DNA from: Rhynochetos jubatus
Lineage: Eukaryota; Chordata; Aves; Eurypygiformes; Rhynochetidae
NCBI GenBank assembly: GCA_027574665.1
Contig: CM050659.1
Location: forward strand, 18,577,001 to 18,641,000
Reading direction: 5' to 3'
Length of the DNA stretch: 64,000 nucleotides
Shown here piece after piece: positions 23,383 through 36,379 of this stretch (position 1 is the stretch's first letter; the number at the start of each line of letters is the position of its first letter). Position numbers and translations under genes: made by a program. Below the pieces are notes generated by a model, which searched no databases, was not told where the DNA came from, and saw nothing but the letters and a program-made list of their open reading frames with translations.

Positions 23383-26371
23383 GGGGACACCTTTGCATGC
23401 AAGCAGGGAAGAGACCTGCAGGTGTTAAAGCCAGGCAGCCTCACCAGGTGAAGAGCTCTTCTGCATCTGCAGACTCACTTTAAAGGTAGGTGTCTCCTGG
23501 CAGTGCCAGCGGACCCCATGTCCTTAAGCACTGCGGCCTCCAAAAGCACATTCAACAGCCCATGCAACATCCCTTTCCAACATCTGTCAGTCCTCGAGCA
23601 TTTGTTGCAGGTGATCTTCAGAGGTAACAAAATAAAATATAATAGCCTTCCTGCAATGTATTTACAAGTATTTGTTTCACTGTTCTAAAAATAGTGTTTT
23701 AATCACCACTAAAATCATAATCCCAGCCTTCAAAGATCAATAAAATATTTATTTCCTTAATTTAATACATTTTCTGTGCAGGCTGCAAGGGCTTCATTTC
23801 CAAGAGCTTCACGTGAATACTGATATTTGAAGTACACAGACATAACTTTATTTACTGTAGGAAAGTATATTAATACTGATTTATTTAAACACTTTACCAA
23901 AGTGGCAGTTCAGTTTAATCAAATACTGAAGTAATTGGTTTATGTTTGATTTTAAACTTTGAAAACCCAACTCCAAGATTTATCAAGGGCTGAATTTAGC
24001 AAAGTTATCATCATTAAAAATAGATATTATGTAGCGGGGCTACGCCGGCTTCACTGGCACGTCACCAAGCAGCAGACCTTTTAAAAGACTAATTGTCCAC
24101 GCCTGCGTAATTCCCAAAGCGCTCTGCACAGCGGGACAGTGGCTCACAAACGCCAAGTCAAACAGTGCCAAAAGCACCAGGAGGAAAATATTCTTCTATT
24201 GCTGAATGGGGGAAACGCACTGTTCTTTCCTGGTACACGTGCCCCAGACATTATGGCGATGCCAGCAAGCATGGTGCCCGCCCTGCTCCTTCCCGTCCTT
24301 GCCTCAAAGGCCGGTTCCTTCCTGACGGGGGGGAAGGAAAGTTACAGCCAAATTCCTGCAGTGAAGTGCCTGCAGAGAGCTGGGGGGGAGAAACCCATGA
24401 CTGAGCAGCTTGCCAAGTCCCTGGTGCATTTACCAGCTCTGATTGCTGTGGGATTTAGCCAGGGGAGGGGTGCTCCCACTGCCTCCCTTCAGGAAAATGT
24501 GCAGAGGTCAATTACTTAAATACTCTCGGCTCATGCGTCTCAGCTCGAGTGGAACGGGTGAGGCAGAGCAGCCCCGGGCAGGCGTGCAGGGACGAGCCAG
24601 GACCCGGGCAGACCCTCAGGTGTATCATCAGCCCCCAGCAGCGAGGTCTAACACCTCCATCCATCCATGTGGATGCCCCTAGGAAAGCCAAAGCCTGGCG
24701 GAGAGCTGTAGTGCAGCTCGGGAGTCAGCATCGGCAGCGACATCTCACACTGGTGCTGACCACCTCTCCGCTGGGGGCTGGACGAGGACAGGGACTGAGC
24801 AGATGCGCCACAGCTACGTGCTCCTCAGGAGGCCTTGGAGCTCTGCAGGCAACAGTAGCAATGTCCCATCTCAGAGGGGGGAAGAGGGTGGGTAAAATTG
24901 TTCCTGGGAATGTAAAGAAAATACCTCAACGAACAACACTGCTACTGAGATTTCTATATTGCTTACCCTTTGATTTCTGTTTTCCAAATCAGAAAACACC
25001 TAGGAGATCGCCTCAATTCTAAGCACCTGGTTTCACCGCGGTAGATCCTCTTCCCTGTTGCCCTACAGCTCTGTGCCCATGGATACCTCCACCAGAGGTA
25101 TTTTTGGTATGAGATATCACACCTCAGTAGATAGCAGCCACTCAACGAGCAGATTCTCCATGTGTGAATTACCCGAGTAAATCTACTATTTTCATCAGGG
25201 CCATGGGTGACTTCCTGGTGGCCTTGCTGTTGGACACCAGGTCAGGGTTTATCCTTACATCTCCCAAGCAGCCGAGGAGACAGCCTGCACTACTCACCTG
25301 ACAATCCCACACACGGCACTGACCACTTCGCGGTCTCCCTCTAATATTCGGCACTCCCCTTTGCCTCTCCAAGAGGTGCTCCAAGGGTGAGGATTGAATA
25401 AAAATCCTCCAGTCTGTGACCCGTGGGGCACAACCCAGTGCAGAGTCTGCGGCACAAACACGAGGAGCTGCCAAATTTAGCTAAACAAAAGGTCTCGCTA
25501 GGAAAGGCTGATACAGATGCACTCAACAATTATTTTTAAAATCTTTTCTCAAGAGTGTAGTAACAAAGAAAGCAGTGACAGCTGGAGGAAAGCCACTACA
25601 TCTAACTAAACATTCAAAATTATCCTCTGGAAGGAAATCTGTCCCATTGAACAAATTTTTCTCATGTTAAAAAAAAAATTCCTCTTGACAGAAGCAACCG
25701 AAATAGAAGACATCTAAAAAAGCTGAAATCCTTGTGACAGCTTGTCAAATTATTCTTCACCAATAAATGATGGGATTATTTGGGTTTGTACAGAGAGGTA
25801 AGTTCCTACACCTATATGAGCTAATTATTCAAGAATATACATTTTAAGTGATATGCTGCCCAAAACATCATTTTTCCCGGAATGTCAACATTTTCAGTAA
25901 GTGAAAACCTTGGAAAAACATCAGTAAGGACATGTGGAAATTAAAAAATGCCTACTGTCTCAGCTGAAGCAGAACATATCATTTCACAACACCAGTTTAA
26001 AACGAAACACTTCGTCCCAACCATCCCCTCAAAGTGAGGAGCTGTGTTCACACTGCTGGCCCTGCGAGCAAGCCCACCACAGGCGTCCAGCTGAATGCCC
26101 ACGGTCAGCTCAGCTCAGAGCTCTGGTGAAGACAGGAGCTGAAGGTATATGGTGACCTTTTGCAGCCATGAATCAAGCTTTTCAGGACTCAGCCACCCTG
26201 CAGGAGCAATGTGGCCGACTCGCAGGTCCCCCTTGCTCAGGACCTGGCTCTGGCAGGGACCAGGAGTAGGTGGACAGAGAATGATGCTGTCTTCTCGATT
26301 TCAGAAATAAGTAGCCTGGAACTCCCTGAAGTGGGAGCTGGAGTCAGAGTACCATGTTTAACAGATTTTGA
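23383..26371. other. Unique non-coding sequence with a GC-richer middle
   Basis: No gene was recognised. 23.6-24.0 kb is AT-rich and 24.1-24.9 kb is GC-richer with open frames of up to 157 codons (24549-25022, +). The latter show no known domain, no signal peptide and no conserved motif, and GC-rich DNA lengthens chance frames. The AT-rich block around 23860-24010 has enhancer-like texture but no distinctive motif cluster. Confidence 0.45.
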
Positions 26372-26605
26372 CAGACCTATCCTCCATTAACTTAGCCAAT
26401 GAATTTTTAACCCCTCTATACATTTGGTCTTCATAACACACAGTGGCAATGAGTCAGACAATTTAATTCCATGTCTCATCTAAAACATACTGCTTTGATT
26501 TTTAAATCTGTTGTGTCAGTCCTCATCAAGTGCCTTCTAGATTTTCTATCATGGGGAATGATAAATACTTGCTCTCTAGTCACTGTCTCAAGTCAGCTAT
26601 TCACA
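26372..26605 (-). mobile_element. Ancient CR1 LINE fragment, end of ORF2
   Basis: On the minus strand the sequence corresponds to the last part of an old CR1 ORF2. The segment complementary to ACAGACCTATCCTCCATTAA (26371-26390) is the 'ATGGAGGATAGGTCT' end-of-ORF block. The complement of GTGGCAATGAGTCAGACAAT (26443-26462) matches the 'TGGAAC-CATTGCCAC' block of archaic amniote CR1/L3-like elements. Many substitutions and small indels are present. It ends near 26605, and neither a 5' part nor a 3' UTR was identified. The same element part appears in the plus-strand fossil at 39701-39748. Confidence 0.75.
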
Positions 26606-27487
26606 GTGTCAAAGTCACTAGATCTAGGACAATAATTTAAAGCAAATAATATTTACAGTTTTTTAGTGTATGAACGACAGACTGTATGCTCCTGACAGTG
26701 AAGCTAATGAGAATTTTGCTTGAGGAACTGTAGATAAGACTACCGAATTTCTTGGCAGACTCAGTTTTGCCTTACTGAAACTTAACTTTAATGAAAAAGC
26801 CACATAAGCTCTGGGGAGGTTGTTAGATTGTGACCTGCAGTCCATTATTTGTGCCTACCTTTTATTAAACCTAATTAGCTTTCCTCTTGCAACATGGGTT
26901 CCACACCCTGCCTTCTTACGAGGTGTCAGTGCTAAGGGTACTGCACATTTCATGAATCACTGACAGCAGAAAACAGATTCCAACTATGCATTTGCAAATG
27001 ACAACAGCAAGACAAACTGCATAACACCTGCTTTAAGATGTGCTCAACTGAGTCTGTCAAATAGCTGAAGTCAAAAGTTTAATATTATTGAAGGGGTTTT
27101 TAATCTCATATGAAAATTGTAATTAATTTTTAAATAGTATATATTTTACTTTCAGTAATTTTCCTCAAGTTTAGGGAATCCACTTCACACTGGTCTATTT
27201 GTACTGGCAAGCTAAATGAGTCGTCAGTTAATACTGGAAACTTGATGTAAGCAAAGATGACTTCTTTTTCCAGAAAATTTTAGTAAATTAACCTGAACTT
27301 ACACAAATTTTTCTTCATTCTCCTGGCAAACCCAGCCCAAAGCTGCAGTAAGGCTCTACAATATCCCATTTGCAGATATCTTCATCGTTTCTCTTAGCAA
27401 CACTATCTTGCAGTTTATCCAAAAGCATCTGTCCCCCACCTGACTCCAACCTAGCACAGCGGTCCCTCCCCAGCCCACTCCAGGCCC

Positions 27488-27544
27488 TTTGCACTGTATT
27501 GCCCTAACGAGGGGCAGGGTATTTGCACAGTATTGCCCTAACGA
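27488..27544. repeat. Two-copy direct repeat, period 34
   Basis: TTTGCACTGTATTGCCCTAA followed by CGA (27488-27510) recurs at 27522-27544 with one mismatch in 23 bases. The units are separated by an 11-base G-rich spacer. It looks like a recent local duplication. Confidence 0.85.
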
Positions 27545-28585
27545 AGGCATAACTGGCAAGTGAGGGCTTTGCACACCCTCTGCTGTGTCAAGGTGAATTT
27601 CAGCACAGATGATTACCCTGACAGCTCACATTTAAGACATATTATTGACCTCAGCGATGTTCATCTCCCTGCAGGAAGCACAGCCATTAATGCAGTAACT
27701 AAAATGAGGAAGAAAAAAGACTTTTGAAAATGATGTCTCATCTTGTAAACATGAATGGATTTCCAGAGCTTTTAAAGGGTTTAACTATTAAAGATCAGTT
27801 CTAACAGCTTCAAATGATCCACCACAATGCATTTCATAAAAACCTTTCAAACCCTTTTTAAAGTTCCTCCCCTTCCATTGTTAGAGCCCGCTGCTCTGAG
27901 AGCACTGGAAGCTTGGTAGGTGGATTTTTGACAGAAGGTCAAAAACTTTTTATGACCAACTATAGAGCCGGTTCAAAAGCAAGTGAAATACTATTCTTTG
28001 AAAGCAGTTATCAACAGTGCCCTGCCCAGACAGGCTGGATGTACTCAGTGGTGCTCTGCTGGAGGCTTATTTTGGAGCCAGTTTTATCCCCCAATTCATC
28101 CTCACACATACACCCCCAAATAAAAACCCCAAACGAAAACCAAATGGAGAAATCGGGATGCTAAGTGCTCCACACCTCTGCACAGCAGGGGATGGCTCAG
28201 CCCCACATCCGTGAGGGCAGGAGCCATGTGTGAGTCTGCCCACACAGCACCTCCCTGCTCTTGCTTGCCATCCACCATTACCAGCCCCCAGCTCCCTCTT
28301 CCACCACCCCAGCAGTCAGAAGCCAGGTCTGGCTTCAAGGACCAGGCTACTGGCAGCTGCGGAGGAAGAAGAGGAGAAGGAAGGGATGGACCAAGCCCAC
28401 AGCTCACAGCCGAGTCTATGCAGCTCTGTCAGATACAACCCAACACGTGGGTTCACGGCCTGGGTTACAGACCACAAGCACTCGAACTCTCTGGGCATCT
28501 TCGGACAAATGACTTTGTCTCTCCACATTTGTCTTCCAACGTTTCCCCTTTCCATGAGACACTGAGCACTGATGACCCAGTGTGG

Positions 28586-28634
28586 AATAGTGCAACGCAT
28601 TAACTTGGAGTATAATAGTGCAATGTATTAGCTT
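28586..28634. repeat. Two-copy direct repeat, period 28
   Basis: AATAGTGCAACGCATTAACT at 28586-28605 recurs as AATAGTGCAATGTATTAGCT at 28614-28633, with three differences. Two are C/T transitions around a lost CpG and one is A/G. This suggests an older local duplication. Confidence 0.7.
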
Positions 28635-29604
28635 TGAATATGAATAGGCAAAATCCTAAAATCCTAAAATAGTGTAAAATCCCTGCAAATCACTCCTTTT
28701 CCCTTGGAAGCGTGAAATTACAGGAACGGGAAATCCTTTCCTGAAATATCTCTGCACTCTGTTTGCTTTAATGATTCAATCTCTTGACCAACTTATGGTC
28801 CCTCAAATAAAATAAAAATAAATGGCCTCAAACTAAGTGCTATGGGTTTTGTGTGCTAAGTTTCAAAATGTTTTTAGCAGTTACAAAGGAGGAAATCCCT
28901 TCTTCGAACCGGGGGTGATTTAAAAAAGGCTGATAGCACGTTGATGATAATGACACAAAGAACTATGCTCTAATTGACTGTTCATGAGGATTATGGAAAG
29001 GTACGGTACCCATAGCTCCTTTTCTTTTTTTAGTCCATTTCCTGCTCAAAGAGCTTCTGAAGTACAACGCTACCTGCAAGCTGGGCTCTTACTGGCCTTG
29101 GAAAACAAAGCTGGCACCAAAATCAGCGTACGTATAGGCATGGCATCCAGTTCTGGTACTAAAGCAGCAAGAAAATTTATTGCATTCAGTCTTCAAAGTT
29201 TCTTGATTTGGGGGTAACCTGAACTCCCAGCTCTGCTGTAACACACACTAATACTGCTCTCATGCAGCGACATTCAGCGTGCACAAAACCTGTTAAATGT
29301 GGGCAGGATTTTCAAACACAACGGTTCCTAGAACCAGTCTGCACTGGCACCAGGACCCTGAATACTGGCCAGTCACTTCAAAAACCGAAAGAATTGGGCA
29401 GCGGAGCAATGCTGAAACTTGCCTCCTTTCTTCCCTAGGTTGAAAGTTCTCTACCACCCTACAAGCCTCAGCCCATCTTTCAGAAACTATTTTCACCAAC
29501 CAACAATGCAGCGATTCCATACAAATACACTCAGCCATAAACAGCCTGCTTACAATTAAACAAAATCTGCTGCACGTGCCTTGCACACGCCCGCGAGAAT
29601 CTCC

Positions 29605-29812
29605 CAGCGCTTTATAAACAGCACTGCAGACCCTAACGTCCGTACCCTGTGTTTTGCTTTGTTTTCCTGAGGCATCTATCACCAGGATATTTAAGCATCC
29701 AACAGTTACACAAAACACTCAGCAAGTTACAGACGGGAAAACTGAGATAAGAAAAACTAACAGTTTGCCTGAGATTTCATAACAAGGACTAGGGATGAAA
29801 CCTAGCAAGGGG
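29605..29812 (-). mobile_element. MIR-like (CORE-SINE) relic
   Basis: The clearest part is 29725-29806. There, GTTACAGACGGGAAAACTGA (29726-29745), followed by a purine-rich spacer, TTTGCCTGAGATTTCATAAC and then GGGATGAAACC, follows the order of the MIR core read in reverse: 'ttacagatgaggaaactgag ... cttgcccaaggtcacac ... gggattcgaacc'. The AGCGCTTTATAAAC at 29606-29619 could be the corresponding 3' part, with poorly matching sequence between. The assignment rests on recalled consensus, and identity is modest, as expected for an element older than birds. Confidence 0.5.
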
Positions 29813-30529
29813 ATACTCCGTGAACGGCTGTGCAAAACACCTCATGCCGTGGTGCCGCTCAGCAGGGAAACTGTTGGTACCTGCCTTGGCTGCCGAGATG
29901 TCTCCACTGCAAAACAAGGGGACAACACTCCAAAGGAGATCTGTGTGGCTTTAAAGCAGGACCCTCTTGATTTGCTTTTAAAAGTCACCATTTTTTTTTT
30001 CACATTTTAAGACATAAAACTGAGTTCGCTTGTTAAATCCTGTATTTACCGAGCGTGTGAGGTCCCGAGGCCTCATGGCAGGATGGGGAGATGGCTGGCT
30101 GCAAGCATGGGGCACACGGCAGCACCAGAGATCCATGTCCCCTGTGAAGGCTCCCCGGTGGCCACAAACCCCACAGCAACAGCCTCCGGGAGCCAGATGT
30201 GCCCCCTCCGCAACACCGGGCAGCACTTCTTGGACCCACCCTGGCACAGGATGGGTCAGTCCAACCACAAAGCTGCTCTTTGATGACCCACAAGCAAAGA
30301 GACCTCAACAGATGGTGCAGCTGAATGGTGCCAACAGTTGAGCTGCCCATGAAAGACTGGGTCAGGGGCTGAACCGGCACCCATCTCACCAGCACTGCCA
30401 CAGTGCTGGCTTCATTCCCCCCTCCTCCCTTCACCTGCGGTGAGGCACACGCTGCTGCTCCTCAATCAAACAGCTCCATTTTAAATGGGGAAGAGAGGGA
30501 GGTGGCTTGTAAGAGGAACGTGCAATTAA

Positions 30530-31260
30530 AACATTCAGAAAAAATAGTTATTAAAAGTGTCTAGGAAATGATTCATATTTATTGACTACTTTAATCATTT
30601 AGACTTTGGTCAGCCTTGTGAATACGCACTTGATTTTAACACTACTATCAGTAGTTTTTAAAACTACGGTTTCCTAAATTACTAAGAATAAATGAAAAGC
30701 TTGGAATGAAAAGCTTGTAAATTAAACATACAGCCATCTACCCCCCAGCAAATGTATATAATTTAATATAATGGCACTGAAACAGCATTTCCTTTGCTCA
30801 AGTTGGTACTTACAAATCTAGGATGGGTATAAAGGTTTCATTATCTAAATGATATGCTAACACTTTTTGAATTTCACAAATTACAAGTTAGCAGTAGCTT
30901 CTATTGTGCTGCAACTCATTTCAGGATGAAATCACCTTGTACAGAAACCAGCAGTGGGATTTCAATTATTTCTGGGAAACGTTATGTATTTCCTAGAGTA
31001 TGATTAAGTTTAATTTGATGCATTAAAATAATCAATATTTAATTTTTGCCTAGTACTTCACAAGTCTTCTTCCTGGGGGTTTCCCAAAGAATTTTCATTA
31101 GCTAAGGAGGCAATTCTACCACTAGAACATTAGTCATTAGAGCAATTTAAGTAGTAAAGAAGCATCTAAATTCGTACTGATCTTTATAGTTATTTCTGTC
31201 AAACAGATGGCCTATTGTTCATGTCTACCCTTCCTTGACTTCTTAATTGCTAATGTACAG
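30530..31260. promoter_or_regulatory. Candidate AT-rich conserved non-coding element
   Basis: About 730 bases are AT-rich and repeat-free, with many homeodomain-type TAAT cores and several TTAATTTGATGCATTAAAAT-like stretches (31009-31028). Almost no CpG is present. This texture is common in deeply conserved vertebrate non-coding elements. It is equally compatible with neutral AT-rich intron DNA, so confidence is low. Confidence 0.18.
30691..30717. repeat. Tandem 13-mer duplicate
   Basis: AATGAAAAGCTTG occurs at 30691-30703 and again at 30705-30717, exact copies separated by one base. It is a small local duplication. Confidence 0.85.
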
Positions 31261-33813
31261 GCTACTACTAATTGTACAGTACTAGTAACCTCTGAACAGT
31301 ACTAAGTAGGTCAAAGAGTTTTGGTTCTTACAGTTGCAGCTTGACGAATCATCTACAAGACACAGCACAGCTTTATGTTACCCAACAGACCACAACAAGT
31401 GGAGAAGCAGTATCTTTGTCCTAACATACAGAAAGGCACAACGCTCAGCTCTGCAAGGAGGGAGGCCTGCGTTAGGCTGGGCTCTGAGTGCGGCCCTGGG
31501 CAGGCAGCAGAAAGTGGTCAGTATGCCGCTTCAGCTGACATTTGGGGTTTTCAGGTCCTACATCTTGTCCCTTTGCTGCTCTCCAAGGTATCAGAGGGCT
31601 TGTAGCCTCATGCCTTTTCTCCTGCTGTGTTACGGGGGCTGACTGGCTGTCACCTTCTCGTGACACACAAAGAAAATGAGTTTTTGTTGGAAATGGACTC
31701 ACACTTGAAAATATTGCTAGCTGGCACTTTAAACATTTAGCATTTGTAAACCAAGCATCAGAGGAAAAAAGCAGTTAAAAAAGCTTCCATGAGAAGACCA
31801 GGCAGAGAACAGAAGCGGCATGGGAAATAGATGCTAAAAGCAACAAGTCTATAAGGCTACTCCAACACTTAACCAGAGACACCCTTTGCAGTGAATTGTC
31901 CCATCTGAGCCATGTCTGGTGGGACCATGCGGCACCCCACAGCTGTGCAGTCACCCAGCAGCGTCCAGCTGCTGCTGGAACAGCTCAGTGGAGTCATTGT
32001 TTGCACTGCGCCAGAGCAGCAGCGCTAGGTCTGAAAACGTGAGGTAACGTTCAGAGACACACACATTTGCAATTCATGACTTCTTTTCACAGGCCTGGCT
32101 GCTTTTCAAAGAGGTTTAAAAACCAGATGTGGAAAATAAGATTGCTAAAATCATTTGGCAACTTAATAAAGGGGTGCTGCGTGTTCCCAGGGTAGATTTT
32201 CAACAACACAGCACAACACACACACAAGAAAATGCTTTCAGGGCAAGGGGGAAAGGCTTTGAAAATTTAGCATCACAGGAGAATAAAATACAATGTTTCG
32301 TTTATGTGATTTGTTTTTTCCATAAAGTATTTTTGTCTATTTTCATGTAAACACTTTCAAGAAGTTTAAATTCTTATTTTCTTGGGGGGAAAGGATCAAT
32401 CTCAAATGCATGTGATTTCAGTGTGAGTCCTGTTTACCTTGTCTTGTCTCATTCCTAGAAGTTTAGGCACCGCAATACATATTCACAATACTACAAATAA
32501 GAACCACATGATAAACACAATTACTATTAATATAACGCTAATTGGAAAACCAGGAGTAAAATGGAATAATAACGCAAAAATCAAGAATCAAAAATCTCCT
32601 GACACACGCATCCGCGAAGCACACTCGGCGCAAGGCAGCAGCTAAGATGGGTGTCACTTGGGCTCTGGGCAGGGGAAAGGATGAGAGCTGCACCCGTATG
32701 GCTGGTCAAAACTGAACGGCAGAGCCGGGAAGAAGCCACATTTCTGGAGCCCTCAGCCGAGGGGAGTGGTGATGGCAGTGGAGCCGCTGCTTGGGCTCTC
32801 CTCTTGGGAAGGGACCCAGCCGAGGGCAAGGAGGGACCCATGCTCAGGCCGGGGAAGGGTGCAGGAGCTGCCTGCTCCCTGCTCAGTGCCAGCAGGGATG
32901 CTGAGCACCCTCTCCGGGCATGGTTGCTTTCCAGAGCCCTTCCTGAGATGGGAAAAGAGCGAGCAGCAGCTCCTTTGAGCAGTTCCCAGCCCATGGCTGA
33001 ACACACTAACTCTGAACAAGAAAAGATGTTATTATAGGCGGCACTCTGGACAGAACATCATCGACTGGGAAAAAAGAAAGTCAACCAGCCAGAAAAGCAA
33101 ACCCAAGCTGCTGCTCACAGCCAAGTTCCAAAGACCACTCTCGCAGACAGCAGGGGAGATCCCGTTATCAGCGTTATGCACGACGAGAACGGAAGTCGCC
33201 CTCCAAAATGCAGCGTGTGAACTAACCGATCCCACTCGGCAAAATAAAGGGCTGAGCCCTCGGTGGGTATAAACTGGCAGGCCATCGCTGCCATCTCTGA
33301 GGCCCCGTCTGTCGATGCAGCAGACAGAAAACCAGGAAAGCAAACACGGATGCTCACAAAAGGCAAGAGAGAAGAAACAAAACCTGCGTGCTGCTGGGGA
33401 AGGGCTGCAGTGACCCTGCCAGAGCTGGCCTGCCTTGACTCCAGGGGCACGGTACAAACACTTGGTGTTTAGAGAGCAGCCTGAAATGGTAATGCTCCCT
33501 AGAGGTGTTTTGCATGCCAATTAAATATTCTAAGTTTATATCAAGATTATGGTCACCTATTTAATGGCTCATTGATTTTAGAAGCCATACCAATTTTCTC
33601 TTTCCTTTCTGTCGAGTTAGTTACAGTAATGAAGAACCATAAAAATTAGGTAACATGCTGAAATGTGATTTTAAAACATCCGTGCATTTGATAGCTCTAC
33701 TTTTAAGTGCGAGATGAGTTAATATTCCCCTGCCTTACCCTCACATCACCACCTTTGTCCTATGTGGCTCCAAAGACAGAGCAAGACAAACTGAATTACA
33801 CCGAGCATGATTT

Positions 33814-33853
33814 AAAAAAAAAAAAAAATAAAAAAAAATAATAAAAAAAAAAA
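33814..33853. repeat. A-rich simple repeat
   Basis: Forty bases consist of A with four isolated T residues, in an (A)nT pattern. No AATAAA or gene-like sequence was seen just upstream, so it is better described as a low-complexity tract than as an mRNA-derived tail. Confidence 0.9.
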
Positions 33854-36379
33854 GGCTAGAAACTCAGTCATTTCTTCTCTGGTCCTTTGAAGTACCATGT
33901 AAATACACAATCAAAGAGTCCAGTGTTTTTTCTAGCTGAACAGCTGGAGAGTTGGTTCCCAGGGAAAGGCTCCAGCCTTCTCTGGAACCGTTTCTGAAAG
34001 ACACCTCAGAAACACACGTGCTCCAAACCGTCTCTGTGCCTTTCTCCACACCCCTCTTTCAGAAAAGGTCAAAAATTTAACAAATGCACAAAATTTTTGC
34101 AGCATTGCCTTCACTTTCCCATGTTTGTTTAGAAAAAATGGAAAACATCTGGAAAATGCAAACAAAGCACCACTTCTCTGCATTTATCTAGCAGCAGGTT
34201 TCAATATTTCATTCCAAGTAGACATTATTCAATCCACTAAACTTCTAAATGAAATATGTTAAAGAAAAATGGGAGAAATAAAAATCTGAAGAACACATTG
34301 CAAGTTTACTCAAACCAAATATTCCAATAGAGGAAAAAACCCCAAATATTTAGCAAAGAAAGTTCTTAACCTTATGCAGGGTCCAAAAAAGGTTCAAAAT
34401 CTTCAACACTTCTTTCCCCATAAAGAAAAAAATGTCTTTTCAAACCAGGTGAGCAAATTTCATCCCTTGATTCCTGTTTTCCCTTGATTCTTGCTATTGT
34501 TTCTACTTGCCTTAAGGCTTCATTGTTTCCAAGTATTTGATTCAAGAATATTATGGGTTTTGTGGGCCATGTAGAGGCATCCTGATCCTGTTTCCTTACA
34601 GCCTTATCTGCCCTCTCCCTGACCCAGCAGGATTGCATAGGGCCATGTTAGTGTGAACGTTCACCTCAGGTTTTCGGGTACATTTATAGCCAGTGTAGAA
34701 ACCACCCCAAACACAGTTGCAGCTGACCAGAAGGGAGATCACCAGCATTTCTGATGTGCCAAAACCACAATTTCACTTTTTGCCTGTTAGAAGGCATTCC
34801 TTTTCTTTTGAAATACGGCATGACTTTCTCGTGGAAGGAGTGCAGAGAGCACTGCATGCAACATCTCACCCAGCAAATAGATCCCGTTCCCCAGCGGACA
34901 CTGGAAACGCCACACCAGGAACACACCAGCCCTTCACTGTCCAGCTTTACGCATACAGTTCTCTCACTTTACTGCTTTCGCTCTGCAATAATCCCAATGT
35001 TTATTCCTTAAAAATAAGCATCTTGTTGTCCTTGGTTACTTTTTGCATATCCTTGTTCAGATATACTACCCTTTCTCTTTAACTCCCAGAATTTTTCATC
35101 GGGAGGTAACGTGGGTGACCTTAGGGCATCTGCTCAAACATCTCTGAACACTATTCCAACTCCCACCCGTGCCCTTTGTGGTGCTCTCTCATTTGATTTC
35201 ATGTAATTACTTTCACAACTTCATCCATTCCACAAAAATTTGTTGGTAAAATTTCATTTTTAGCAGCAACTAGTAGATCCAAATGATTATTCAAAAATGC
35301 TCAATGGGTCTTTGTTTTGCTGAGTCTCCTCTCAGCACCCCAGGGCTGCAAATCATGGGCACACGACTTCTCTGTGACAAAGCGTGAGCAGTTTTGCAGA
35401 ATATCCTCAGTCCAGAGCACTGAACGTCTCATGCCCCAGCTCTGACTGAAACATGTTGGCCACTGACAGCACAAACCCTTCACAACCTACTCATGGCCCA
35501 TCACAGACTTGCACAAAATCCATTTACAAACGAGCTACAGGCCAAAAGCTACACATTAAAATAATTTGGCAAACGCTCTTGAATGAAACTTAGAATACAG
35601 TTTCGCGCTGTCAGGCGTTTCGCATGCCCCCCAACCAAATCCGTTTGATAAATGACTAATTATCCTAAGCTGCATTAAAATTCAATCTTGATTGTGATTA
35701 TTACTGATGAAGTACTACTCAAACACTGCAATTCAGTACAGTATCTGATTCAGAAAACGAGCAGAGGCCCATTGCCCATGGCAGCATTAACACACACTCC
35801 AGCCCGGACAACAAAAGTAGGTTGGAACCTGATGTGTACGGTTTTTCAAGCAACTGGGATTCATTACTTTCATACAACTGTTCAGTGATACCCACAATTT
35901 CAAAATTATTTTTTGAGCCTTTCTCAGCCACTCTTTAGTTCTGTCCCTTCTACACCAGCGAGCCAGGTCCTACCCCATCTTTATATTCTCCGTACACACA
36001 CCTCAGTTCTGTTCCCAGGCTCGTGGCTGAAAACATTTTGATCCTTTCTTTACCCTTCCACAGTAATTGGTATGTTCTAATTCCTGGAACCAATATGGGT
36101 TTTAAAGCCCTGGAGCTACCGGGAGGAAAATCTATGACTTGCATTCTCCAAACATGTGAAAGGCCAAGGACTGACAACTCCATGTAACCAAGGAACTTCA
36201 CTGCAGCCAGAAGAGCTGACACCACTGCAAAAGAGCACTTATAAAATGTAAAAACAAAACAGTGACTAAATTCAGAGCGAATAAAAGCAGAGGACGTGGT
36301 GCCCAGCCCTGCACACATGCCCCTGCTCCGCACTGGCCAAAGGCTGCATTCAGGTCCTGAGGGTGAAGGCCCACAGGGA

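Larger units (their letters stand above)
26606..29604. other. Unique non-coding sequence, no gene seen
   Basis: No gene was recognised. Two short two-copy direct repeats (27488-27544 and 28586-28634) are listed separately. 28.0-28.5 kb is GC-richer and holds several overlapping frames of about 80-130 codons on both strands, without family resemblance. Confidence 0.5.
29813..36379. other. Unique non-coding sequence, no gene seen
   Basis: No gene or interspersed repeat was recognised. The region alternates GC-richer patches (30.05-30.4 kb, 32.6-33.45 kb) with AT-rich blocks (30.5-31.3 kb, 32.1-32.6 kb, 34.0-34.5 kb). The 162-codon minus-strand frame at 33032-33520 and the 128-codon plus-strand frame at 32651-33037 have no recognisable domain. 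Confidence 0.45.

Noticed and set aside
24549..25022. Plus-strand open frame of 157 codons
   Set aside because: GC-rich local composition, low-complexity basic residues and no domain. Probably chance.
29293..29718. Minus-strand open frame of 141 codons
   Set aside because: No recognisable domain, and it partly overlaps the proposed MIR relic.
33032..33520. Minus-strand open frame of 162 codons
   Set aside because: It lies in GC-richer DNA, where stops are rarer, and overlaps an opposite-strand frame. No recognisable family.
33814..33853. A-rich tract as a retrocopy poly(A) tail
   Set aside because: There is no AATAAA in the expected place, T interruptions are regular, and no gene-like sequence lies upstream.
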